Below, in pieces: positions 1 to 6,734 of a stretch of 64,000 nt of DNA. The number at the start of each line of letters is the position of its first letter. Positions within the stretch are counted from its first letter, which is position 1. Source of the DNA: Streptomyces monashensis (GTDB taxonomy: Bacteria; Actinomycetota; Actinomycetes; Streptomycetales; Streptomycetaceae); assembly GCF_001866665.1 (NCBI RefSeq), contig NZ_MLYO01000051.1:111529-175528 (forward strand). The letters run 5' to 3'. The position numbers and the translations under genes are program-made. The notes beneath the pieces were generated by a model. It saw only the letters and a program-made list of their open reading frames with translations. It ran no database searches and was not told the origin of the DNA.

Positions 1-1
1 C

Positions 2-163
2 GGCATCGCCTGCGGCTCGGCGGCCGGCGGCTGGACGGCCCAGCACCTCTCCCCCGGCACCGCCCTCGCCGTCCCGGCCGCCGCGGCCGCGCTCGCGCTG
101 CTCGTCCACACGGCATCGACGGGCGTCCGCCGGAACGTCAGCGCAGACGGACCGGAAGGCTGA
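2..163 (+). CDS. MFS-type transporter, C-terminal end only
   Basis: Only the last 53 codons are in the window; the gene begins upstream. The visible part reads GIACGSAAGGWTAQHL, then a hydrophobic alanine/leucine helix, then a short basic tail, which is how the last membrane helix of 12-14 TM major facilitator drug exporters usually ends. The stop at 161-163 overlaps tail to tail with the P450 fragment on the other strand (its stop is at 138-140). Its position beside a RiPP locus would suit peptide export, but MFS fragments are common and the family call rests on about 50 residues. Confidence 0.5.
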   Translation, partial: GIACGSAAGGWTAQHLSPGTALAVPAAAAALALLVHTASTGVRRNVSADGPEG

Positions 164-749
164 GCAGGCCGCGGTGCCGAGGGTTGTCCTGCCACTCGGG
201 GGAACGCTCGCGACCGGCGAGACGCAGGCCGGGGAAGCGCCGCAGTACGTGGGTGAACGCGATCTCGGCCTGCAGGCGGGCCAGCGGTGCGCCCAGGCAG
301 TGGTGGATGCCGTGGCCGAACGCCAGGTGCCGGGAGGCGTCGCGGGTGACGTCGAAGCGGTCGGGGTCCGCGAAGACCGCCGGGTCCCGGTTGGCGGCCG
401 CCAACGCGATCTGCACGAACTCCCCGGCCGGGATCGTGGTACCGGCGATCGTCACCGGCCCGGCCTCGATCCCGACCCCAGCCCCGGCCCCAGCCACCAG
501 CCCGGCCTCGATCCCGACCCCGGACACGGCCCCGGTCACGGCCCCAGCCACCAGCTCGGCCTCGGTCACGGTCCCGGCACCGGCCACCGGCCCGGCCCCG
601 GCCGCCAGTTCGGCCTCGATCCCGACCCCGGACACGGCCCCGGTCACGGCCCCAGCCACCAGCTCGGCCTCGGTCACGGTCCCGGCACCGGCCACCGGCC
701 CGGCCCCGGCCGCCAGTTCGGCCTCGTGTGCCGGATCAGGCAGCGGCAC
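138..749 (-). pseudogene. truncated cytochrome P450 C-terminal fragment with in-frame 36-residue repeats
   Basis: The last ~105 residues are a clear bacterial P450 C-terminus: IPAGEFVQIALAAANRDP, then a heme loop F144-G-H-G-I-H-H-C151-L-G153 followed by APLARLQ. Everything a P450 needs before that (substrate-binding helices, I helix, ExxR) is absent; residues ~10-97 are instead Ala/Gly/Val-rich low complexity made of two identical 36-residue repeats plus a partial one. The GTG start (747-749) overlaps the end of the upstream P450 by 14 bases and has no good SD. This looks like a second P450 whose 5' part was deleted and whose junction then expanded. The frame stays open because 108 bp is a multiple of three, so a short protein could still be made, but it should not fold as a P450. 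Confidence 0.7.
461..726. repeat. 108-bp tandem repeat, two identical copies plus partial units
   Basis: Copies at 503-610 and 611-718 are identical base for base as read. A partial unit (same first ~19 bases) begins at 461 and the first 8 bases of a further unit follow at 719-726. The unit is internally repetitive (cggcctcg and cacggccccgg-type words). Identity of the copies implies a recent duplication, and the in-frame length keeps the surrounding reading frame open. Confidence 0.9.
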
Positions 750-1782
750 GGTGGCGCGCCTTCGTCACCCGGACGTCCTCGACTCCGAGCAGGCCGAGGA
801 GGGGGACCTTGGCGGAGCCCTGGTCGGGGCTGACGTCGAGTCCCGCGCCGCGCACGAGGTCCAGGAGCAGCTCGGCGAGCGGCATCACCATGTGCCGGCC
901 CCAGCAGCGCTCGGAGGAGTGGCCGAAGGGGAGGTAGCCGGGGGCGGTGTCCGGGTCGAGGGTCTCCCAGCGCTCCGGGCGGAACGCGTGCGGGTCCTCC
1001 CACAGTTTCGGGTCCCGGTGGGAGAGGAGCGGGAGGACGAGGACGTCGTCGCCGGCGCCGATCCGGTCGTCGACGGCGGGGTACTCGGGCGACGCGTTGC
1101 GCAGGATGTTCCAGGACGGCGGCAGCAGCCGCATGGCCTCGTGCAGGATGTGCCGGTTCGGCGTATCGGGGTCGAAGGGCGAGCCGAGCCACAGCGCGTT
1201 CGCGACCAGCGTGGAGACCGTGAAGCACACCGGCGCCGCCGCCCGGCGGTACATGCCCATGGCGTACCGGCGCTCGTGGTAGCCGGTGGCGTCGGCCGTC
1301 AGGCCCGCGAGGGCGGTCGACGGGGCGCCGCGCCGGCCGGGCCGCCCCGGGAGCGCGGCGCCCGCCGCGATCACCGACCAGGTGAGCTTGGGAGTCAGTT
1401 CGAGGTTGCGGCTCATCAGGATCCGCAGCCGGTAGGGGTCCTGGCCGAGGATCAGGTCCCGCAGGAACAGATGCCCCCTGAGCGGCCAGACCCCGGACAG
1501 GTCGACGTCCCCGGGCCGGGGGCGGGTCCTCTGCAGCGCCTCGCGTACGTCGCCGCCGACGGTCCGCATCACCGAGGACGCCTCGCCGCGCGAGATCGAG
1601 CGTCCGTGCAGCGGCTTGAACGTGGGCCGCTCGGTCTCGGTGGCCCGGCGGGCGGCGAGGATCCGGTCGGCGGCCTCGTGCCCGGCGACTCCGACGGTGT
1701 CGGGTTCGAGCCGGAAGACGTCCTGCCCGAGATGGTCCCGGAACAGGGCGGCAAGCCGTGGATGGAACAACGTGCGGCGCAT
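736..1782 (-). CDS. cytochrome P450, putative RiPP peptide-crosslinking enzyme
   Basis: A 348-residue heme-thiolate oxygenase, short for a P450. Visible landmarks: the K-helix ExxR (E215-A-M-R218, in HEAMRLLPP), the FRPERW meander, and the heme loop F286-G-H-S-S-E-R-C293-W-G295, where the usual Gly and Arg/His of FxxGx(R/H)xCxG are Ser and Glu. The I helix (around CFTVST, 186-191) lacks the usual acid-Thr pair. The ATG at 1780-1782 is chosen because GGAG precedes it; an in-frame GTG at 1860 would put a 12-bp hairpin inside the coding sequence. The gene lies 97 bases behind the AWYFWY peptide gene in the same orientation, the arrangement of atropopeptide (tryptorubin) loci, in which a P450 installs C-C and C-N bonds between core aromatic residues. 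That function is inferred from context. Confidence 0.8.
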   Translation of the reverse strand: MRRTLFHPRLAALFRDHLGQDVFRLEPDTVGVAGHEAADRILAARRATETERPTFKPLHGRSISRGEASSVMRTVGGDVREALQRTRPRPGDVDLSGVWPLRGHLFLRDLILGQDPYRLRILMSRNLELTPKLTWSVIAAGAALPGRPGRRGAPSTALAGLTADATGYHERRYAMGMYRRAAAPVCFTVSTLVANALWLGSPFDPDTPNRHILHEAMRLLPPSWNILRNASPEYPAVDDRIGAGDDVLVLPLLSHRDPKLWEDPHAFRPERWETLDPDTAPGYLPFGHSSERCWGRHMVMPLAELLLDLVRGAGLDVSPDQGSAKVPLLGLLGVEDVRVTKARHRAAA

Positions 1783-1827
1783 GCGGGTCTCCGGAAGGGC
1801 CGAGGGGCAGGCGGGCGGACACCGGGA

Positions 1828-1854
1828 TCGCCCCCGCCGACGCGGCGGGGGCGA
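1828..1854 (-). promoter_or_regulatory. 12-bp perfect hairpin between precursor peptide gene and P450
   Basis: Arms 1828-1839 and 1843-1854 pair perfectly around a 3-base acg loop. There is no T tract. It sits between the stop of the peptide gene (1880) and the P450 start (1782). Such a stem may act as a partial terminator or an mRNA-stability element so that more precursor than enzyme is made, as is common in RiPP operons; that role is inferred. Confidence 0.6.
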
Positions 1855-1879
1855 CCTCACCGGGTTACTGCGAATCGGC

Positions 1880-1960
1880 CTAGTACCAGAAGTACCAGGC
1901 GCTCGCCTTCAGGCTCTTCTGAGCGGAGACCTTGTTGCGGATGGCGAAGAGAAGCTTCAT
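1880..1960 (-). CDS. RiPP precursor peptide with AWYFWY core (atropopeptide/tryptorubin type)
   Basis: A 26-residue ORF: it begins MKLLFAIRNKVSAQ, continues KSLKAS and ends AWYFWY followed directly by TAG (1880-1882). A strong SD (AAAGGGGGT) lies about 6 bases before the ATG (1958-1960). The six C-terminal residues match the tryptorubin A core AWYIWY except for Phe in place of Ile at position 4; the basic leader of about 20 residues fits a ribosomal peptide processed by an unspecific protease. Tryptorubin-type precursors are followed by a single P450, as here. It is too short for ordinary gene callers. The SD, the C-terminal core and the adjacent P450 together make a real gene likely; the product structure cannot be known from sequence. 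Confidence 0.85.
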   Translation of the reverse strand: MKLLFAIRNKVSAQKSLKASAWYFWY

Positions 1961-2100
1961 CACTGCACCCCCTTTCAGGGTGGAGATTCACGCACTTCCT
2001 CTTGTGGAGTTCATGCGCAGATGGCTTCACAACACTCCCTCCCGGCCATCAACAAACGATGAACGCCGAGGTCAGACCCGGTAAGCCCGCACCGGCACGA

Positions 2101-2135
2101 CAAAGGCCCCGCCGCTCGGAGCGACGGGGCCTTTG
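2101..2135 (-). terminator. strong hairpin terminator downstream of tmRNA
   Basis: Arms 2101-2111 and 2125-2135 (caaaggccccg / cggggcctttg) pair perfectly, and the loop contains a further cgct/agcg stem. It begins 27 bases beyond the tmRNA 3' end in the direction of tmRNA transcription and should also insulate the RiPP peptide gene from read-through. Confidence 0.8.
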
Positions 2136-2161
2136 CCCACATGGGGTACCCCCTGAGGGGT

Positions 2162-2530
2162 TGGTGGAGATGGCGGGAATCGAACCCGCGTCCAACGGTG
2201 CGGAATCAGGGCTTCTCCGTGTGCAGTTCGCTGTGATTTTCTCGGCCCCGGCGATCACGCGAACAAGTCGCCGACGGGCCCAGTCACTGTGAGATTTCCC
2301 TTTTCACCCCGTGACCGGGATCAAGGTTTAGTTCCCTAGCTGATGCCAGGATCCGGGTCGGGAACAGCCCCGGGCTGACACTTCGCAAGTCGCTACTTAG
2401 GCAGCGAGGGCGAAGGAATCGCGCTTGGTGTTGGCGATTATTTTTTGCGACATATGGTTTACGAGATCATTGCCGCTTCCTCGACACGCTTCCCCTGCTT
2501 CGACAGCCGCTGTCGAAACCGATCATCCCC
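2162..2530 (-). ncRNA. ssrA: transfer-messenger RNA (tmRNA)
   Basis: The 5' end GGGGATG (2530 downward) pairs with the 3' acceptor strand, which carries the T-arm sequence GGTTCGATTCCCGCC and ends in CCA at 2162-2164. The tag reading frame at 2435-2397 encodes ANTKRDSFALAA then TAA; AxLAA-type ends are the usual ClpXP-type degradation signal. The length of 369 nt suits an actinobacterial one-piece tmRNA. It rescues stalled ribosomes with SmpB, whose gene lies just upstream on the same strand. A TACGAT box on the minus strand at 2583-2578 could be a -10 element for a precursor with a short 5' leader. Confidence 0.95.
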
Positions 2531-2638
2531 ATGTTGTGTTTTCAAACTGCACACCGGGTCCAACCGGTGTTGGTGCCATCGTACGTGACCAACCCGGGCC
2601 GATGCCACCGTATTCCCGGCGCTCCCGTGCCGGCCGGC

Positions 2639-3193
2639 CTACACGCCGCGCTGCCTCCGCTTCGCCGCCGCGATCGCGCGGTCCGACTCGCGCCGGTCCT
2701 GCTTCTCCCGCAGGGTCTGCCGCTTGTCGTACTCCTTCTTGCCTCGCGCGAGCGCGATCTCGGCCTTCGCGCGGCCGTTGCTGAAGTACAGGGCGAGCGG
2801 CACGATCGTGTGCCCCGTCTCCTGGGCCTTGGACTCCAGCTTGTCGATCTCCTCGCGGTGCAGCAGCAGCTTGCGCTTGCGGCGCGCGGAGTGGTTGGTC
2901 CAGCTGCCCTGGTGGTACTCCGGGATGTGGGCGTTGTGCAGCCACGCCTCGCCCCGGTCGATCTGGACGAAGCCGTCCGTCAGCGAGGTCCGTCCCTCGC
3001 GCAGCGACTTGACCTCGGTGCCGGTGAGCACGAGCCCGGCCTCGTAGGTGTCGATGATCGCGTAGTCGTGCCGGGCCTTCTTGTTCTGGGCGACGATCTT
3101 GCGCTTGCCGCCCTTCTCGCCGTCCCTGGCCTTGGCGGCCGCGCCGCCCTGCTTGGGCTGGGACTCCTTGGGTACGTACATTCCCTTGCTCAT
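2639..3193 (-). CDS. smpB: SsrA-binding protein SmpB
   Basis: SmpB binds the tRNA-like part of tmRNA and delivers it to stalled ribosomes. The 184-residue product has the family core in order: AQNKKARHDYAIIDTYEAG near residue 40, GTEVKSLREGRTSL, HNAHIPEY, SARRKRKLLLHREEI, GHTIVPLALYF, and a basic C-terminal tail (KKEYDKRQTLREKQ ... AKRRQRGV) that enters the decoding centre. An in-frame ATG exists 12 bases earlier (3203-3205); MSKGMYV is preferred because a GGAC lies upstream and the family starts are short. The N-terminal ~35 residues are an actinobacterial basic extension. It lies 108 bases upstream of ssrA on the same strand. Confidence 0.95.
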   Translation of the reverse strand: MSKGMYVPKESQPKQGGAAAKARDGEKGGKRKIVAQNKKARHDYAIIDTYEAGLVLTGTEVKSLREGRTSLTDGFVQIDRGEAWLHNAHIPEYHQGSWTNHSARRKRKLLLHREEIDKLESKAQETGHTIVPLALYFSNGRAKAEIALARGKKEYDKRQTLREKQDRRESDRAIAAAKRRQRGV

Positions 3194-3238
3194 AGTGCCG
3201 TCCATTTTCGCACTACGAAGGGGTCGCGCGGCCAGCCT

Positions 3239-4447
3239 TTAATCGGGGTCGCCCAGGCCGGTGAGCACGGTCTCGGCCCGCTCCACGGCGGCCTGCCCGT
3301 CGGCCTGCCCGGCATCCAGGTCGGGGGTGATCCCGCGGCCGTCGACGCTGTGGCCCAGGGGGGTGCGGTAGTGGCCGACGGTCAGCTCGGCCACCGACCC
3401 GTCGGGCAGTGTGGTCGGCATCTGGATGGAGCCCTTGCCGAAGGTGCGCGAACCGATCACCACCGCGCGGCCCCGGTCCTGCAGGGCGCCGGTGAGCATC
3501 TCGGCCGCGCTCATCGTGCCGCCGTCGACCAGGGCGACCAGGGGCCGGCCGGTGTCACCGCCGGGGGCGGCGTGCAGGGAGCGCTGGGCGCCGTCGACGT
3601 CGTACGTGGCGACGAGGCCGCCGTCGAGGAAGGCGGAGGAGGTCTCCACCGCCTCGTTGACCAGTCCGCCGGAGTTGCCGCGCAGGTCGAGGATGATCCC
3701 GCCGCCGGCCGGTGCCGCGCGGACCGCGGCACGCACGGCGTCGCCGGAGCCCCTGGTGAACGCGGCGATCCGGATGACGGTGACCCCGCCGGGCAGCCGG
3801 GAGACGGCCACCGGGTCCGTGGACAGGCTGGCCCGGCGCAGTTTCTCGGTCCACGCGCGCGTGCCGCGCTCCAGGCCCAGCGTGACGGTCGTACCGGCGG
3901 CCGCGTCGTCGGCGTCGCCGCGCAGTAAGGAGACCACGTCGGTGACCGGGCGGCCGTCGACCCTGCCGCCGTCGACGCTGATGAGCCGGTCGCCCTGGCG
4001 GATGCCGGCCCGGGCGGCGGGCGAGTCGGGCTGGACCTTGGTCACCTCGATCCGGCCGTCCTGCTCGCGGCCCGCCGACAGGCCGACGCCGGTGTATCTG
4101 CCGTCGAGGGCCTCCTGGAACTCCTGGTACTCGCCCTCGGAGTAGACGGCGCCCCAGCGGTCGCCGCTGCGGCTGACCGCCCGTTCGGCCGCCTCCATCG
4201 GGGACTTGCCGTCGGCCATCGCCTCGGCGGCGGCCTTCTGGACGTCCTCGTGCCGGGTGGCCGGCTGCGACGGACCGGCGGCGGACCTGCGCGCGTGCGC
4301 GGTGGGGACGGTGTCGATGGTCTCCGGGAAGGAGCCGGTGGCGGCACCGGCGGCCAGCACGCCGGCGAAGACCAATGTCAGGGCGGCCCCGCGGCGGATG
4401 CGGCGGGGCGGACAGAGCAGGTCTCGGCACAGTTCTCGGCCTGACAT
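3239..4447 (-). CDS. S41 family C-terminal processing peptidase (secreted or membrane-anchored)
   Basis: 402 residues: a basic N-terminus and one hydrophobic segment (about 20-38) serving as signal or anchor, an N-terminal helical region, a PDZ domain (about 118-195, with RYTGVGLS and AGIRQGDRLISVDG), then the tail-specific protease fold with DLRGNSGG (254-261), nucleophile Ser313 in GGTMSAAEML and general base Lys338 in RTFGKGSIQ. The Ser-Lys dyad is intact, so it should be active outside the membrane. It sits between ftsX and smpB on the same strand but is separated from ftsX by a hairpin terminator at 4472-4503, so it probably has its own promoter. Confidence 0.9.
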   Translation of the reverse strand: MSGRELCRDLLCPPRRIRRGAALTLVFAGVLAAGAATGSFPETIDTVPTAHARRSAAGPSQPATRHEDVQKAAAEAMADGKSPMEAAERAVSRSGDRWGAVYSEGEYQEFQEALDGRYTGVGLSAGREQDGRIEVTKVQPDSPAARAGIRQGDRLISVDGGRVDGRPVTDVVSLLRGDADDAAAGTTVTLGLERGTRAWTEKLRRASLSTDPVAVSRLPGGVTVIRIAAFTRGSGDAVRAAVRAAPAGGGIILDLRGNSGGLVNEAVETSSAFLDGGLVATYDVDGAQRSLHAAPGGDTGRPLVALVDGGTMSAAEMLTGALQDRGRAVVIGSRTFGKGSIQMPTTLPDGSVAELTVGHYRTPLGHSVDGRGITPDLDAGQADGQAAVERAETVLTGLGDPD

Positions 4448-4471
4448 GGCCGTGAGTCTAGGACAACGAAA

Positions 4472-4503
4472 AGGGCCGCACGGGCAGATGCCCGTACGGC
4501 CCT
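4472..4503 (-). terminator. hairpin terminator after ftsEX
   Basis: Arms 4472-4485 and 4490-4503 pair with one mismatch (14 positions) around an agat loop. It starts 12 bases beyond the ftsX stop. Confidence 0.7.
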
Positions 4504-4514
4504 CTTGGCATGCG

Positions 4515-5432
4515 TCACACCTTCAGGTACTTGCGCAGCGCGAAGAACGCCGCCAGCGACGGCATCAGCACGCTCGTCGCGAGGATCAGCGGCAGCTTCG
4601 TCAACACCGCGTCCCAGCCGACGAAGTTGATGAGCTGGAGCTTGTGGGCGAGGTCCATGCCGTGGTCGATCGTGAAGTACCGGCCGACCACCAGGGCGAC
4701 ACAGGCGAGGCCGCCGCCGATGAGCCCGGCGACCGCGGCCTCCATGATGAACGGTGCCTGGATGTAGAAGCCCGAGGCACCGACCAGGCGCATGATCCCG
4801 GTCTCGCGCCGGCGGCTGAACGCCGACACGCGCACGGTGTTGACGATCAGCAGCAGGGCGACGACCAGCATCAGCGCCATCACGCCGAGCGCGCCCCGGT
4901 TCATCAGGTTCAGCAGCGTGAAGAGGTTGTCCAGGATGCCCTTCTGGTCCTGCACCGACTGCACGCCGTCACGTCCGTTGAAGGCGCTCGCGATGACCTG
5001 GTACTTCTGCGGGTCCTTCAGCTTGATGCGGTACGACTCCTGCATCTGGTCCGGCGTGAGCGAACTGGCCAGCGGGGAGTTGCCGAACTGCTCCTTGTAG
5101 TGCTTGTAGGCCTCGTCCTGCGACTCGTACGACACCTTCTCGACGATGGGCATCTTGTGCAGGTCGTCGAGGATCTGCTTCTTCTGGTCATCGGTGACCG
5201 CGCCCTTGGCGCAGTTGGCGTCCGACTCCGCGTCGTGCTTGTTGCACAGGAAGATCGAGACGTTGACCTTGTCGTACCAGTAGCCCTTCATGGTGGACAC
5301 CTGGTCGCTCATCAGCAGCGAGCCGCCGAAGAGGGCCAGGGACAGGGCGACGGAGACGATGACGGCGAAGGTCATCGTCAGATTGCGGCGGAGACCGACA
5401 CCGATCTCGGACAGGACGAACTGGGCGCGCAT
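4515..5432 (-). CDS. ftsX: cell division ABC-type protein FtsX
   Basis: FtsX is the membrane subunit of the FtsEX complex, which couples cytoplasmic ATP hydrolysis to peptidoglycan hydrolase activation at the septum. The 305 residues show the family topology: TM1 (about 21-41), a ~140-residue extracytoplasmic loop with two cysteines (FLCNKHD and ANCAKG), then three TM segments near 183-205, 228-250 and 275-298 with the RRRETGIMRLVGAS motif between TM2 and TM3. It starts with ATG 42 bases after the ftsE stop, so the two form an operon. Confidence 0.95.
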   Translation of the reverse strand: MRAQFVLSEIGVGLRRNLTMTFAVIVSVALSLALFGGSLLMSDQVSTMKGYWYDKVNVSIFLCNKHDAESDANCAKGAVTDDQKKQILDDLHKMPIVEKVSYESQDEAYKHYKEQFGNSPLASSLTPDQMQESYRIKLKDPQKYQVIASAFNGRDGVQSVQDQKGILDNLFTLLNLMNRGALGVMALMLVVALLLIVNTVRVSAFSRRRETGIMRLVGASGFYIQAPFIMEAAVAGLIGGGLACVALVVGRYFTIDHGMDLAHKLQLINFVGWDAVLTKLPLILATSVLMPSLAAFFALRKYLKV

Positions 5433-5474
5433 GGCGGGTTCTTCAGGCCTTTCGGGAACAGGGTGCGGTCAGTG

Positions 5475-6164
5475 TCAGTGCTGGTAGCCGTAGACGCCGC
5501 GGGCCTGGTCGCGAACGAGGCGGCCCTTCTCCAGCTCGATGACGCGCTTGCGCATCTGGTCCACGATGTTCTGGTCGTGCGTCGCCATGATGACGGTCGT
5601 GCCCGTCCGGTTGATGCGGTCGAGCAGCTTCATGATGCCGACGGAGGTCTGCGGGTCGAGGTTGCCGGTGGGCTCGTCGGCGATGAGCAGCTTGGGCCGG
5701 TTGACGAAGGCCCGCGCGATGGCCACGCGCTGCTGCTCACCACCGGACAGCTCGCCGGGCCTGCGGTCCTCCTTGCCGCCGAGCCCGACGAGGTCGAGCA
5801 CCTGCGGCACCGACTTGCGGATCTCGCCGCGGGACTTGCCGATGACCTCCTGGGCGAAGGCCACGTTCTCCGCGACGGTCTTGTTCGGCAGGAGCCGGAA
5901 GTCCTGGAACACGGTCCCCAACTGGCGGCGCATCTGCGGCACCTTCCAGTTCGAGAGGCGCGCGAGGTCCTTGCCCAGCACGTGCACCTGGCCGTGGCTG
6001 CACCGCTCCTCGCGGAGGATCAGCCGCAGGAAGGTGGACTTTCCGGAGCCGGAGGACCCCACGAGGAAGACGAACTCGCCCTTCTCCACTTCCAGGGAGA
6101 CATCCCTGAGTGCGGGGTGGTTCTGCTTGGGGTAGACCTTGGAGACGTTGTCGAATCGGATCAC
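5475..6164 (-). CDS. ftsE: cell division ATP-binding protein FtsE
   Basis: The ATPase partner of FtsX, 229 residues. Walker A is G36-SSGSGKS-T44 and is followed by the Q-loop in FQDFRLLPNKTV, signature LSGGEQQRVAIARA, Walker B LLIADEPTGNLD and switch His in MATHDQNIV. The start is the GTG at 6162-6164 giving VIRFDNVSKVYP, the conserved family N-terminus; the open frame runs further upstream but carries no homologous sequence. The SD before this GTG is weak. Confidence 0.95.
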   Translation of the reverse strand: MIRFDNVSKVYPKQNHPALRDVSLEVEKGEFVFLVGSSGSGKSTFLRLILREERCSHGQVHVLGKDLARLSNWKVPQMRRQLGTVFQDFRLLPNKTVAENVAFAQEVIGKSRGEIRKSVPQVLDLVGLGGKEDRRPGELSGGEQQRVAIARAFVNRPKLLIADEPTGNLDPQTSVGIMKLLDRINRTGTTVIMATHDQNIVDQMRKRVIELEKGRLVRDQARGVYGYQH

Positions 6165-6425
6165 GGATGCACCACGGGTCGCCGGGGGTAGATGAGCGTG
6201 ACCATACGCGACCCGGGTGTGCAAGTGCAGTCGCGGGGAGAGCTTGGGCAATACTTGTACGTTTTTGTACCGGGACATGTTTACGTCCCGTGTTCCCTCC
6301 CGCGCTTCCGCCCGCTCTCCCGGTGCCCTGCGCACCGCTTGCGGGAACCTGGCACAGTGGAGTGGGAACGTTCTCGTTCCTGTGAGCGTTCTAGAAGTGA
6401 TGACCGGTGCAAGGAGGGCGAGCGC
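6165..6425. other. divergent intergenic region ftsE / zinc-ribbon gene
   Basis: 261 bases, clearly lower in GC than the neighbouring genes around 6245-6285. It contains a gtac-(gttttt)-gtac repeat near 6257-6270, an inverted repeat cgggac/gtcccg (6271-6276, 6285-6290) and a second one ggaacg/cgttcc (6365-6370, 6375-6380) 45 bases before the zinc-ribbon gene. These are candidate promoter and operator elements; no consensus promoter could be assigned with confidence. Confidence 0.45.
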
Positions 6426-6617
6426 ATGACGTACGACCGGCTGGTGTGCGCGAACTGTGCGGCGCCCGTGAGCGAGGGCCGGTGCCCGGTGTGCCGTGCC
6501 AACCGCGAGCGACTTCAGCAAGAGGGCTTCCTCGGCGGCGTGAACCCGATGGCGCTGATCGCGCTGCTGGCGGTGCTGATCACCGCCGTGGCGCTGCTGG
6601 CGCACCAGACCGCGTAG
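6426..6617 (+). CDS. small zinc-ribbon membrane protein
   Basis: A 63-residue protein of unknown function. Four cysteines (C8-x2-C11 and C20-x2-C23) form a probable zinc ribbon, followed by a charged linker and one hydrophobic helix (about 42-58, MALIALLAVLITAVALLA). An excellent SD, AAGGAGG, lies about 8 bases before the ATG. The layout (cytoplasmic zinc ribbon plus C-terminal membrane anchor) suggests a small membrane-tethered regulatory or adaptor protein. It is transcribed away from ftsE and ends before a shared convergent terminator. Confidence 0.8.
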   Translation: MTYDRLVCANCAAPVSEGRCPVCRANRERLQQEGFLGGVNPMALIALLAVLITAVALLAHQTA

Positions 6618-6660
6618 CACGCGCGGACGGACGCGAGCGCGAGAACGCCGCGGAGACGGC

Positions 6661-6693
6661 CAAGGGCCCGGAGCGCCAAGCTCCGGGCCCTTG
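6661..6693. terminator. bidirectional terminator between convergent genes
   Basis: Arms 6661-6673 and 6681-6693 (caagggcccggag / ctccgggcccttg) form a perfect 13-bp stem with a 7-base loop, between the stops of the zinc-ribbon gene and the LAETG protein gene. Confidence 0.85.
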
Positions 6694-6734
6694 CGCGTAC
6701 GGCGTGCGTACGCGGTGTGACCTTGGGGTCACGG

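Noticed and set aside
1783..1860. GTG at 1858-1860 as start of the RiPP P450
   Set aside because: It has no SD, would add Arg/Pro-rich residues foreign to P450s and would translate the intergenic hairpin.
2162..2200. tRNA-like T-arm and CCA end
   Set aside because: It is the 3' half of tmRNA, pairing with the 5' end at 2530; not a separate tRNA.
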